A stretch of 64,000 nucleotides of DNA, from positions 6,942 to 70,941 of the forward strand of contig DATLUA010000040.1 in the NCBI GenBank assembly GCA_035533295.1, written 5' to 3'. The translations under genes were made by a program, and so were the position numbers. Origin of the DNA: JAGWJU01 sp035533295. GTDB taxonomy: Bacteria; Elusimicrobiota; Elusimicrobia; UBA1565; UBA9628. The notes below the pieces were generated by a model that was not told where the DNA came from, made no database searches, and saw only the letters and a list, made by a program, of their open reading frames with translations. Of the stretch, positions 8,952-15,841 are shown one piece after another. Position 1 is the first letter of the stretch; each line of letters begins with the position of its first letter.

Positions 8952-9338
8952 CTAAGCGCGGGACCTTGAAAGCAGCTGCCGGATGCGGATGGAGAGCTCG
9001 GCCAAATCGAAGGGTTTGGTGAGGTACTCGTCGGCCCCCAAATCAAAGCCCTGGCGCTTCTCCTCGGAGGAGAGAAAGCGCCCGGTCATCATGATGAGGA
9101 CCGTGCCCTTGGGCGCGCTCTTGCGCAGTTCCTGGCAAATCTGGAACCCGGAGGAATCGGGCAGCTGGATGTCCATGATGACCACCTGCGGGTTGAGTTT
9201 CTTGGCGGCGTCCAAGCCGGACTCGGCCGTGCCGGCTTGGTGGCAATCGAAGCCCTCCAATTCCAGCACCTCGGCGAGGCTTTCCCGCAGGTGCGCGTCG
9301 TCGTCGATAATCAAAAGCTTGGCTGATTCTGCGGCCAT
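8952..9338 (-). CDS. Single-domain response regulator
   Basis: 128 residues, only a receiver domain. The acidic pocket is IDDD (11-14), the phospho-acceptor Asp56 (VIMDIQLP) and the conserved Lys108 (LTKPFD). A CheY-like protein without output domain acts by protein contact or as a phosphate shuttle. ATG 9338 is chosen over an upstream in-frame start because AGGAGGTG lies six bases before it and because the longer version would read through the preceding gene. The Shine-Dalgarno overlaps the last codons of the upstream OmpR-type gene, so translation may be coupled. Confidence 0.9.
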   Translation of the reverse strand: MAAESAKLLIIDDDAHLRESLAEVLELEGFDCHQAGTAESGLDAAKKLNPQVVIMDIQLPDSSGFQICQELRKSAPKGTVLIMMTGRFLSSEEKRQGFDLGADEYLTKPFDLAELSIRIRQLLSRSRA

Positions 9339-9339
9339 G

Positions 9340-10149
9340 TCACCTCCTGGAGTCCCCGCCCGGCGGGACGAGCTTGTAGCCCACGCACGGGATGGTCGTG
9401 ATGAACTTCGCGGCACCGCCCAGCTTCTCCCGCAAGCGCCGGACGTGGACATCCACGGTGCGCGGCGAGCCGAAGTAGTTGTAGCCCCACACGCGCTCGA
9501 TGAGATAGGGGCGGCTTAAAACGCGGTTGGCCGAGCTTAGGAAAACGTAAAGAAGGTCGAGTTCCTTCGAAGTCAGGGGGACTTTTTTTCCGGAAACGTG
9601 CAACGTATAGCTGGTGAGATTGAGCTCGATGGGGCCCATCTTGATGAGCTCCTCCGAGGTGGTGTCCTGGGTCCGGCGCAAGACGGATTTGATGCGGGCC
9701 ACGCATTCGGCGATGTCCCAGCCCAAGGACAGGCACTCGTCGGCGCCGGCCTGGAAGAAAGCCAGCTTCACGGACGTCTTGTCGGCCGCCGCCGCGGAGC
9801 CGGAATTGGCGAAAACGGGGCGCTTCAAGGGAGCCGGATGGCTGTGCCCAAGAGAAACCTTCACCGGCGCGGGAGCCGCTGCCGGGGCCTCCGCGTGCTC
9901 CACGAGGGCCACGATGGGAATCTGCCGGTTGGGGCCGCGCGCGCGCAGGTTCTTCACGAAGGCCAGGCCGTCCTCGTCCGCCAGCCGCTGGCCGATGAGC
10001 AGGAGGTCGCAGCTCGCGTGCGAGAGTATTCCCTGAACTTCCTTGGCCCGCTGCAAAGTGGTGACCGCCATCCCGTTGGCTGAGAGCGCTTCCAGCAACG
10101 CCACCCCGCGGCCGGGTTCCCGCGAAGCGTAAACGACGTTGACTCTCAT
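9340..10149 (-). CDS. OmpR-type DNA-binding regulator with degenerate receiver
   Basis: 269 residues. The C-terminal 100 residues form an OmpR/PhoB winged helix (VPLTSKELDLLYVFLSSAN, RTVDVHVRRLREKLGG, TIPCVGYKLVPP). The N-terminal 85 residues have the length and spacing of a receiver, but the acidic pocket is VVYASRE and the phospho-acceptor strand is LLLIGQRL, so neither key Asp is present. An Ala/Pro linker and a second short helical segment (FFQAGADECLSLGWD, about residues 135-150, resembling the end of a receiver) lie between. It should bind DNA without Asp phosphorylation and be controlled by protein contact or level. It sits four bases after the small membrane protein and overlaps the next gene's ribosome site. 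Confidence 0.85.
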   Translation of the reverse strand: MRVNVVYASREPGRGVALLEALSANGMAVTTLQRAKEVQGILSHASCDLLLIGQRLADEDGLAFVKNLRARGPNRQIPIVALVEHAEAPAAAPAPVKVSLGHSHPAPLKRPVFANSGSAAAADKTSVKLAFFQAGADECLSLGWDIAECVARIKSVLRRTQDTTSEELIKMGPIELNLTSYTLHVSGKKVPLTSKELDLLYVFLSSANRVLSRPYLIERVWGYNYFGSPRTVDVHVRRLREKLGGAAKFITTIPCVGYKLVPPGGDSRR

Positions 10150-10152
10150 GAA

Positions 10153-10593
10153 CTAGGCTTCGGTTCCCTCCTCGGTGTCCGCGGCCTCTCCCAGCTCCAA
10201 CGTCAAGCCGGAGAGCCCGACGGCTCCCGAGAAAAAATTATAGAGAACGCAGACGACCAGAACCAGGGCGTCCATCAAGATCATGTAGAAGGCGGCGAAA
10301 AGGACGGCGGACAAAAGCCGCAGCGGCAGCCCCATGTCGGCGGCTCCGGAGTTGGGAATGATGACGAAGGTCAGAAGCCCGCCCAAAAGCCCCAAGGTCC
10401 CCAGCAGGGCGGAAAAAACCGGCCGGATGGCGGCGACGAGCGCGGCGCCCGCGATAATGCCGCCGACGATCATGATGACCGACTGTTCCTTGAGGAATCC
10501 TACGGCGCCGCAAATCACGCCGATGGCCACGGCCGTGGGGATCATGGGATGGATGATCCAATACGGATTCAAGCGTTTGACCTGGTAGTTCAT
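10153..10593 (-). CDS. Small four-helix membrane protein of unknown function
   Basis: 146 residues. Four hydrophobic segments (about 13-31, 36-56, 60-80 and 88-116) and an acidic tail (LELGEAADTEEGTEA) are visible. No family is recognised. ATG 10593 is preferred to GTG 10599 because AAGGAG lies seven bases before the ATG and only one before the GTG. It is the first gene of the regulator set OmpR-like, receiver and kinases, and is separated from the HAMP sensor by 138 nt holding a repeated 60-nt block. A role as membrane partner of the regulators is only a guess from position. Confidence 0.6.
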   Translation of the reverse strand: MNYQVKRLNPYWIIHPMIPTAVAIGVICGAVGFLKEQSVIMIVGGIIAGAALVAAIRPVFSALLGTLGLLGGLLTFVIIPNSGAADMGLPLRLLSAVLFAAFYMILMDALVLVVCVLYNFFSGAVGLSGLTLELGEAADTEEGTEA

Positions 10594-10680
10594 AAGCACG
10601 CTCCTTGGCCGCTGCAGTTTCCCGCGGCTACCGTGGAAAGATTAACAGAACTAAGAGCAAAACGCAAGCAGGGCCCAGGC

Positions 10681-10740
10681 AGCGGCCCTTCGGGTTCGGC
10701 ACGGATGCGGCTGGGGAAATTCTGATGGCATCTAGACGCG
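10681..10740 (-). repeat. Dispersed 60-nt palindromic element, copy 1
   Basis: Aligns without gaps to 58081-58140 with 44 of 60 bases identical. Both copies start on the minus strand at a stop codon inside GTCTAGATG. Short inverted pairs are visible (GCA/TGC around TCCG; CCCGAAGGG). Here it begins at the TAG of the HAMP sensor gene and lies in the gap before the four-helix membrane protein. Confidence 0.6.
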
Positions 10741-11856
10741 CATGCCGATGCGCTTGGGATCCAGGATGATGAGGGTGCGCCGGGTTTCCCCCTCGTTTTG
10801 AAGGTGGATGGCCTTGACGTGGCAGCTTTCGCCCCTGAAAACCGTGTCGCCTTCCACGATGCGGTTGGGCTGCTCCAGGGCGGCGCCCACCATCCGGAGC
10901 ACCTCCTGCTGCTGGGTGTCGATGACGTCGAGCAAGTGCAGGCGGCCCGGCCCCGCCGGGGAAACGCTCGGAATGGGGAAGTTGGTGAAGAGCACCGCGT
11001 TGTCCTCGTCCACCACGATGGCCCGGCTGTCCTTGGAAACGACGGCGGTCAAGATGGCCTGCCACCAGTGGTTTTCCGCCTCGGCGCGCTGCTTGTCGCG
11101 AACGGAGCTTTGCGCCAGTTCGGCCTTGACCCTGGACAAAAACAGCCCCAAGGCCGCGGCCACCTCTCCTATTTCGTCCGGCCGCTGGGAGAACTTGACC
11201 TCCAGCGTCCTGAAGGAAATCGATTCCACGCCGTCGCGCAAATCCCTAAGCGGTGAAATGATGAAATGATGGAGAAAAAAATAGAGGCAAAATCCCAAAA
11301 CGACCATGACCACCAGGGCCACGGCGGCGTATTTGCGCATGTCCTCGGAAATCACGGCGAAGGCGCCTTTCTGGTCGACCTGCATGTCCAGCACGCCCAG
11401 GACTTCCCCGTTGGCGGACAGGGGAATGGCGATGTCGAGCAGCGTTGAATCCGGAACCGGGATTTGCACCGGCTCCTTGGCGACGAGTGCCTCCTGGATG
11501 GCGTTGGTCGGCAGGGATACCTGCTTGTTGAAATCCCCCCACGTCATGGCGATCTTGGTCGGATCCTTATACCAGCGGACCTCGCCGTATTTATTGAGGT
11601 AGAGAAGGTCCGCAATCCGCTCGTCGTGCGCCATCTTAGTGATGATGTCGAGCTCGCTAAACGATATGGCCTCCTCGTTGCGCGCGAGACCTTTGGTCAG
11701 GGTGGGCGCGTAGAGGCGTGCCATGTCCACCGTGTCCTGGACGAGCTTTTGCTTGAAAATCTGCTGGAAAAGCCCGTAGGCCACGAAGCCGCCCAGAATC
11801 GCGGCATAGAGGCTGATGCCGGAGAACCACAGAACCCACTTGGAGGTCAGGCGCAT
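10732..11856 (-). CDS. Orphan HAMP sensor with PAS-like output, no kinase domain
   Basis: 374 residues. An N-terminal helix (about 8-28), an extracytoplasmic sensor domain (about 35-172) and a second helix (174-196) are followed by a HAMP segment (IISPLRDLRDGVESI) and a helix rich in charged residues. A PAS-like fold comes last (AILTAVVSKDSRAIVVDED, LFTNFPIP, GESCHVKAIHL). There is no HisKA, GGDEF, EAL or chemoreceptor signalling domain, so the output must be protein contact. It lies 15 nt after the Tad TPR gene and before the regulator block, which suggests it links the Tad apparatus to signalling. Its stop lies inside the 60-nt repeat. Confidence 0.75.
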   Translation of the reverse strand: MRLTSKWVLWFSGISLYAAILGGFVAYGLFQQIFKQKLVQDTVDMARLYAPTLTKGLARNEEAISFSELDIITKMAHDERIADLLYLNKYGEVRWYKDPTKIAMTWGDFNKQVSLPTNAIQEALVAKEPVQIPVPDSTLLDIAIPLSANGEVLGVLDMQVDQKGAFAVISEDMRKYAAVALVVMVVLGFCLYFFLHHFIISPLRDLRDGVESISFRTLEVKFSQRPDEIGEVAAALGLFLSRVKAELAQSSVRDKQRAEAENHWWQAILTAVVSKDSRAIVVDEDNAVLFTNFPIPSVSPAGPGRLHLLDVIDTQQQEVLRMVGAALEQPNRIVEGDTVFRGESCHVKAIHLQNEGETRRTLIILDPKRIGMRV

Positions 11857-11871
11857 GGCGTCAGCCCGCGG

Positions 11872-13320
11872 TCAAGGCCCGCCGCCGTACATCTGCTGGA
11901 TGCGCTCCAGGCCCACCTCGGCGTCCGAATTGTTCGGATCAAGCTCCTTGGCGACGGAGAATTCTTGGCGCGCCTTGTCGTAATTGCCCTCGTTGTAATA
12001 AATCATGCCGGAAATGTAATGCTGCTCCGCGGCGTGCTTGGACTCCGCGGAGACCCCTCCGGGCGCCTGCGGCGCGGCCGCGGCGGCGGGCGAAGCGGAG
12101 GCGGCCTGCTGCTGGGCTTGCTGCTGGGCCTGCTGCTGCTTCTGCTTTTCGGCCGCCGCTTCCTCGGCTTTTTTCTGCGCCGCCTCCTTGGCGCGTTCGA
12201 CCCTCGCCGCGGCGGCCTTTTTGGCCTCGACCTTGGCGAGCGCCGCCTGACGGATTCCCTCGCGCGCCCGCTCGATAAGCTGGGAGGCTATCGCCGGATC
12301 ATAGCCGTAGCTCTCCGCCTTTTTCCACTCCGCGATGGCATCGTCGTAGCGGCCCGCATCGTAAAGCTGGCGTCCCAAAGACGCGTGCTGCTGGGCCATC
12401 TCGGAACGCAGCTCCATCATGAGCTTTCGCGCCTTCTCGTCTCCGGGCCCGTACTGCAGCACCTCATCGATCTTTTGCAAAGCTTGCTCCGTCTCGCCCT
12501 GGCCGTAGAGTTGAAGGGCTTCCTCGAGCTTCCCGTTGGCTTCCTGCTCGCGCAGCTGGGACTCGGCCTGGGCGATATCGGCCACCAGTCCGGGGTAGTC
12601 GGATTTCAAGACCAAGGCGGCGTACCATTGGTTCAAGGCGGCCTGCAGCTGCCGCTGCCGGTAGGCTTGCTCCCCGCGAAGGAAATGCTGCCGCGCCAAA
12701 TCCCCGCGCACGCGGTCAAGCCAGTAGCGGGCCTTGAAATTCCAAGGGGAAAGCTTGGTCGCCTCGGTCCACGTTTCCTCCGCCTCCGTCAGCCTTCCCT
12801 GGCGGTAGAGGGTCATGCCCTCCTGGAACTTGTCCTGCACGAGCTGCTGCTGGGAAAAAAGCGGGTGGGCGCTTCCCTTGAGCTCGGTCGCCGCTTTCTG
12901 CAGCATGAACGCGTCGCTGTAGTAAGGATCGATGGAAAGAATCTCGCCGGTCAGCGACTGCGCTCCGCCGTAATCCCCCTTCCTGTACAGCCCGTAGGCG
13001 TTTTGGTAGACAATCTGGAGGGCGCTTTGGGTGATGCGGTCTTCTTCCAGCTTGATGGTCTGCAAATAGGCCTTCTTCTCATCATCGGAGCTGATCGTCC
13101 CCAGCTGGGTCTTGGACAAATCCAGGAACAGGCTGCCCAAGTTATGGGAACTCTCGCCCGCGCCCTGGGCCCGCAGAGGAAAAGAAACGGAATGAACGAA
13201 GAGGACAGAAAGCAACGGAATGAACAAAAAGCGGCGGAATGAACGAAGAGGAACGCAATGATGGGAAAGAAAGACGGCTCTGCCCTCTTCTTCCGTTTCC
13301 ACCCGTTTTTTCCGTTCCAT
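11872..13320 (-). CDS. Secreted or membrane-anchored TPR protein of the Tad locus
   Basis: 482 residues. A charged start (MERKKRVETEEE) is followed by a hydrophobic segment (about 30-50) ending in PLRAQ, a likely signal peptide. TPR-like helix pairs fill about 85-320 (NAYGLYRKGDYGGAQS; EGMTLYRQGRLTEAEETW; QLYGQGETEQALQKID). Then comes an Ala/Lys/Gln-rich coiled coil (about 355-415; AQQQAQQQA) and a last TPR (YISGMIYYNEGNYDKARQEF). Tad loci often carry TadD-type TPR lipoproteins that assist secretin assembly; this may be the counterpart. Its first 50 codons lie in the purine/pyrimidine inverted element shared with the gene at 30775. It starts 14 nt after tadC. Confidence 0.75.
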   Translation of the reverse strand: MERKKRVETEEEGRAVFLSHHCVPLRSFRRFLFIPLLSVLFVHSVSFPLRAQGAGESSHNLGSLFLDLSKTQLGTISSDDEKKAYLQTIKLEEDRITQSALQIVYQNAYGLYRKGDYGGAQSLTGEILSIDPYYSDAFMLQKAATELKGSAHPLFSQQQLVQDKFQEGMTLYRQGRLTEAEETWTEATKLSPWNFKARYWLDRVRGDLARQHFLRGEQAYRQRQLQAALNQWYAALVLKSDYPGLVADIAQAESQLREQEANGKLEEALQLYGQGETEQALQKIDEVLQYGPGDEKARKLMMELRSEMAQQHASLGRQLYDAGRYDDAIAEWKKAESYGYDPAIASQLIERAREGIRQAALAKVEAKKAAAARVERAKEAAQKKAEEAAAEKQKQQQAQQQAQQQAASASPAAAAAPQAPGGVSAESKHAAEQHYISGMIYYNEGNYDKARQEFSVAKELDPNNSDAEVGLERIQQMYGGGP

Positions 13321-13334
13321 TCGCTTTTTCCCGT
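13177..13334 (-). repeat. Purine/pyrimidine inverted element at a gene start, copy 1
   Basis: Directly after the tadC stop the minus strand reads purine-rich ACGGAA-type units (GGAACGGAAAAAACGG), then pyrimidine-rich TTCCGTT-type units (CGTTCATTCCG, three times). The two halves are partly complementary. The start codon and signal peptide of the TPR protein are encoded inside it. A relative lies at 32420-32515. Confidence 0.6.
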
Positions 13335-14234
13335 TCAGAAGCCCAGGCCTCCGCTGATGAGGGACTTAATCATGGGCGAGAGCATCATAATGAAGACCGT
13401 CGGAAAAATAAAGATGATGAGCGGAATGAGCATCTTCGTCGAGGCCTGCGCGGCCAGCTTCTCGGCGCGGGAGAGGCGCCTAAAGCGCATGTCAGAGGCA
13501 TAGTTGCGCAGCAAATCAACCAGGCTCGTTCCCAGCTCGTCCGACTGGATGATGAGGCTCACGAAGGACCGGATTTCCTGGACTCCCGTCCGGCGCGCGA
13601 AGCGCGTCAGGGCGTCGCGCCGCGAGTAGCCCAGCGATACCTCGTCGAGCATGGTGCCTATCTCCATCTCGAGCGGCCCCCTCTTGGCCGAACTCTTGAT
13701 GATGCGGTCGAACGCCGTCAGGTAATCAAGGCCCGCCTCGAGCGTCAGGGCGGCCAGGTCCACCAGCGGCGGAAAATCGCCCAAAATTTGGGTTTGCCGC
13801 TCCCGGACTTTCCGGTTGATGAACACGTCCGGAAAAATAAAGCCCAGGGCCACGAGCGCCGCGGAAATCACGACCGAACTGGTCCCAAACCACGCCGCGG
13901 CCCCGAACGCGAGCGCGCAAAGCTCCTTCAAATGGAGAATGTTGAGCGCGGAAGGCTTTTGCGGCCGGCCCAAGAGCAGGTGCATCTCCTCCAGCTTGGT
14001 CTCCAAGCTGGGAATTTTGAGGAGAAGGAAATCCAGCCGATCGACGATGGAGCCCTTGGGGTTGATGCGGCCGAAAACGGTCGAAACGTTGATGTCCTTT
14101 TTGGTCAACTGGGTCAAATCCGTCGCGGCGGCGTCCGGCTCGGGGCTCAGCCAATTGCGCAGGGCCATGAAAAATCCCCAGGCGCTGACGGCCGCCAAAA
14201 GTGTCAAGAAATAGTGGAACCAGGAGCCGCTCAT
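13335..14234 (-). CDS. tadC: Tad pilus inner-membrane protein TadC
   Basis: 299 residues from ATG 14234, which overlaps the tadB stop by ATGA. Membrane helices lie at about 5-25, 110-150 and the last 40 residues. The GspF/TadC core is clear: DFPPLVDLAALTLEAGLDY, then RGPLEMEIGTMLDEVSLG, FVSLIIQSDELGTSL and RRLSRAEKLAAQASTKMLIPL. TadC pairs with TadB as the inner-membrane platform on which the CpaF ATPase drives Flp pilus assembly. The frame stays open upstream, but those codons lie within tadB and do not resemble the family. The order CpaF, TadB, TadC, TPR is the usual Tad order. Confidence 0.9.
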   Translation of the reverse strand: MSGSWFHYFLTLLAAVSAWGFFMALRNWLSPEPDAAATDLTQLTKKDINVSTVFGRINPKGSIVDRLDFLLLKIPSLETKLEEMHLLLGRPQKPSALNILHLKELCALAFGAAAWFGTSSVVISAALVALGFIFPDVFINRKVRERQTQILGDFPPLVDLAALTLEAGLDYLTAFDRIIKSSAKRGPLEMEIGTMLDEVSLGYSRRDALTRFARRTGVQEIRSFVSLIIQSDELGTSLVDLLRNYASDMRFRRLSRAEKLAAQASTKMLIPLIIFIFPTVFIMMLSPMIKSLISGGLGF

Positions 14235-15841
14235 ATCTTGATGTCTCCCAGGCTGTTGATGATCTTCATCCCGATGCCGATCCAGACGGTGCAGAAAAGC
14301 AGGACGCCCACGCCCAGCGGCCTGAAGTAGAAGCTCTCCATGGGTCCGGGCTGGAACAGGAACATGATGATGAGCATGACCCAGGGCATGACGCCTACGA
14401 TGATGCCCTGGATGCGCTGCTGGGCCGTCATGGCCGCGGTTTTTTCGACGAGCTTGGACTCCTCGCGGATAATCTCCACGATGCGGTCGAAAATCTTGGT
14501 CAGGTTTCCGCCCACCGAGCGCTGGATGACCACGGATTTGATGAGGTAGGACAAAAGGTAGCTCGGCACGCGCTCCTGGATGCCTTCCAGAGCTTTTTCC
14601 AGCGGCGTGCCCAACTGATAATTCTTGAGGCATAAGCCGAATTCCTCGGAGATGGGCGGCTGCATGTCCTTCTGGACCAGCTCCAGGCACTGCACCAAAT
14701 CGATGCCGGACTTAAGGCCGTTGGACATCAAGATAATGGTGTCCATGAGCTGCTTCTCGCATTTGCTCGCCCGGCGAAAGCGCAGGTTGCGCAGAAGCCA
14801 GCCGGGCAGCGAAAGCCCGGCGTAAATCCCGAAGCCGGTGAAAATCATGAAGCCCCAGACATTGAAGGTCAGAAGCCCGATGAGGGCGCCAAACGCGATG
14901 GGCCCGCCCACCAAGTAGTTGACCTTGATGATCAGGAACTGCCTTTCGTATTCCCGCGTCCAATCCTTTGCCTTGGCCTTGTATTTCGCGATCCACTCGT
15001 CCAAGGCCTTCTCATTCATCGCTCCGGCCAGATATCCGGCCGCGAACATCATCAGAATGCCCAGGACCGAAAGCAAATAGGGGAGCGCGTTGTTCGCGGG
15101 AGCCGGCTTTCCTTCCAGCGCCAGGGCGGAAAATCCGCGCGGCGGCTCGTGCAGTATCTTGTAGGCGTCGTTGCTCAAGGCGCCGATGGCCATGACGCTC
15201 TGCCGGTAGCGCAGGAGTTGCGGCGGCAGGGCGGCCACGGCGGCGGTCTTGCCTTCCGCGGCCATCTTCGACAAGTCCACGGCCACGGGCGGATTCGGCG
15301 CCGAGGCCAGGGAGTCGAGCATGGCCCCCATTTCGGAATCGATGAGCCGCAGATCGGCCAGCAGCGGGCGGCCGCGGCCCTCCAAGGAATCATCGAGGTG
15401 GGCGCGGTAGAGCCGGTCGATGGCCATCTCCATGCGGATATGCTCGTCCGAATAGTCGCCGAGGAGCGCGGTCGGAGAGAGCATTTCCCCGCCGTCGGAA
15501 GGCGGCAGGGCCTTTCGCGTCGTCTCGTAAAAAGTGTAGAGCACGGCCACCGGCGCCTGCCACAAGTCCGCCTCGTTGAGGATGCCCTGCTCGGGATCGT
15601 TCCAGACCGGATGGTTGAGCATGGCGGAGAGAATCCGGTCTATCCACGCGGGCGTCTGCAGGGCTGGATCGCGGTTGGCGCTGAAGTAGTGGTAGAACTC
15701 CTGCATGTGCAGCTCGGCGCCGTTTTGCTGGCCGACCAGGTACTTGATGTCCGCGCGGCTAAAAATCTCCTGGGCCCCGCACAGCGCGGGAGCGAGCAGG
15801 AAGAAGAAGCCGGCGGCCAGAGCCGTGGCGCGCGCTCTCAC
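14231..15841 (-). CDS. tadB: Tad platform protein TadB with an extra N-terminal periplasmic domain
   Basis: 536 residues, against about 300 for ordinary TadB. The C-terminal half carries the GspF/TadB core (CEKQLMDTIILMSNGLKSG, then FGLCLKNYQLGTPLEKAL, VVIQRSVGGNLTKIFDRI) with membrane helices near 245-265, 305-345 and 480-530. The first 22 residues are a signal peptide (ATALAAGFFFLLAPALCGAQ), and residues 23-240 are a helical, extracytoplasmic region with no family I recognise. Start and stop overlap the neighbouring genes by ATGA on both sides. The extra domain may touch the periplasmic TPR protein or the short secretin; that is inference. Confidence 0.87.
   Translation of the reverse strand: MRARATALAAGFFFLLAPALCGAQEIFSRADIKYLVGQQNGAELHMQEFYHYFSANRDPALQTPAWIDRILSAMLNHPVWNDPEQGILNEADLWQAPVAVLYTFYETTRKALPPSDGGEMLSPTALLGDYSDEHIRMEMAIDRLYRAHLDDSLEGRGRPLLADLRLIDSEMGAMLDSLASAPNPPVAVDLSKMAAEGKTAAVAALPPQLLRYRQSVMAIGALSNDAYKILHEPPRGFSALALEGKPAPANNALPYLLSVLGILMMFAAGYLAGAMNEKALDEWIAKYKAKAKDWTREYERQFLIIKVNYLVGGPIAFGALIGLLTFNVWGFMIFTGFGIYAGLSLPGWLLRNLRFRRASKCEKQLMDTIILMSNGLKSGIDLVQCLELVQKDMQPPISEEFGLCLKNYQLGTPLEKALEGIQERVPSYLLSYLIKSVVIQRSVGGNLTKIFDRIVEIIREESKLVEKTAAMTAQQRIQGIIVGVMPWVMLIIMFLFQPGPMESFYFRPLGVGVLLFCTVWIGIGMKIINSLGDIKI

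Noticed and set aside
10681..10740. Plus-strand resemblance to a fluoride riboswitch (CTGATGGCATCTA near the end)
   Set aside because: On the plus strand it would point into the 3' end of a minus-strand gene, the 5' half does not fold as required, and the same block recurs after rpsU without any fluoride gene. A dispersed repeat explains it better.
11464..13242. A 592-residue open frame on the plus strand
   Set aside because: It is antisense to the HAMP sensor and the TPR gene, whose proteins have clear domains. Long antisense frames are expected at this GC content, and its translation is low-complexity with no motif.
13335..14690. A longer TadC starting at 14690
   Set aside because: The extra 152 codons are another frame of tadB. 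ATG 14234 overlaps the tadB stop and gives the family N-terminus.
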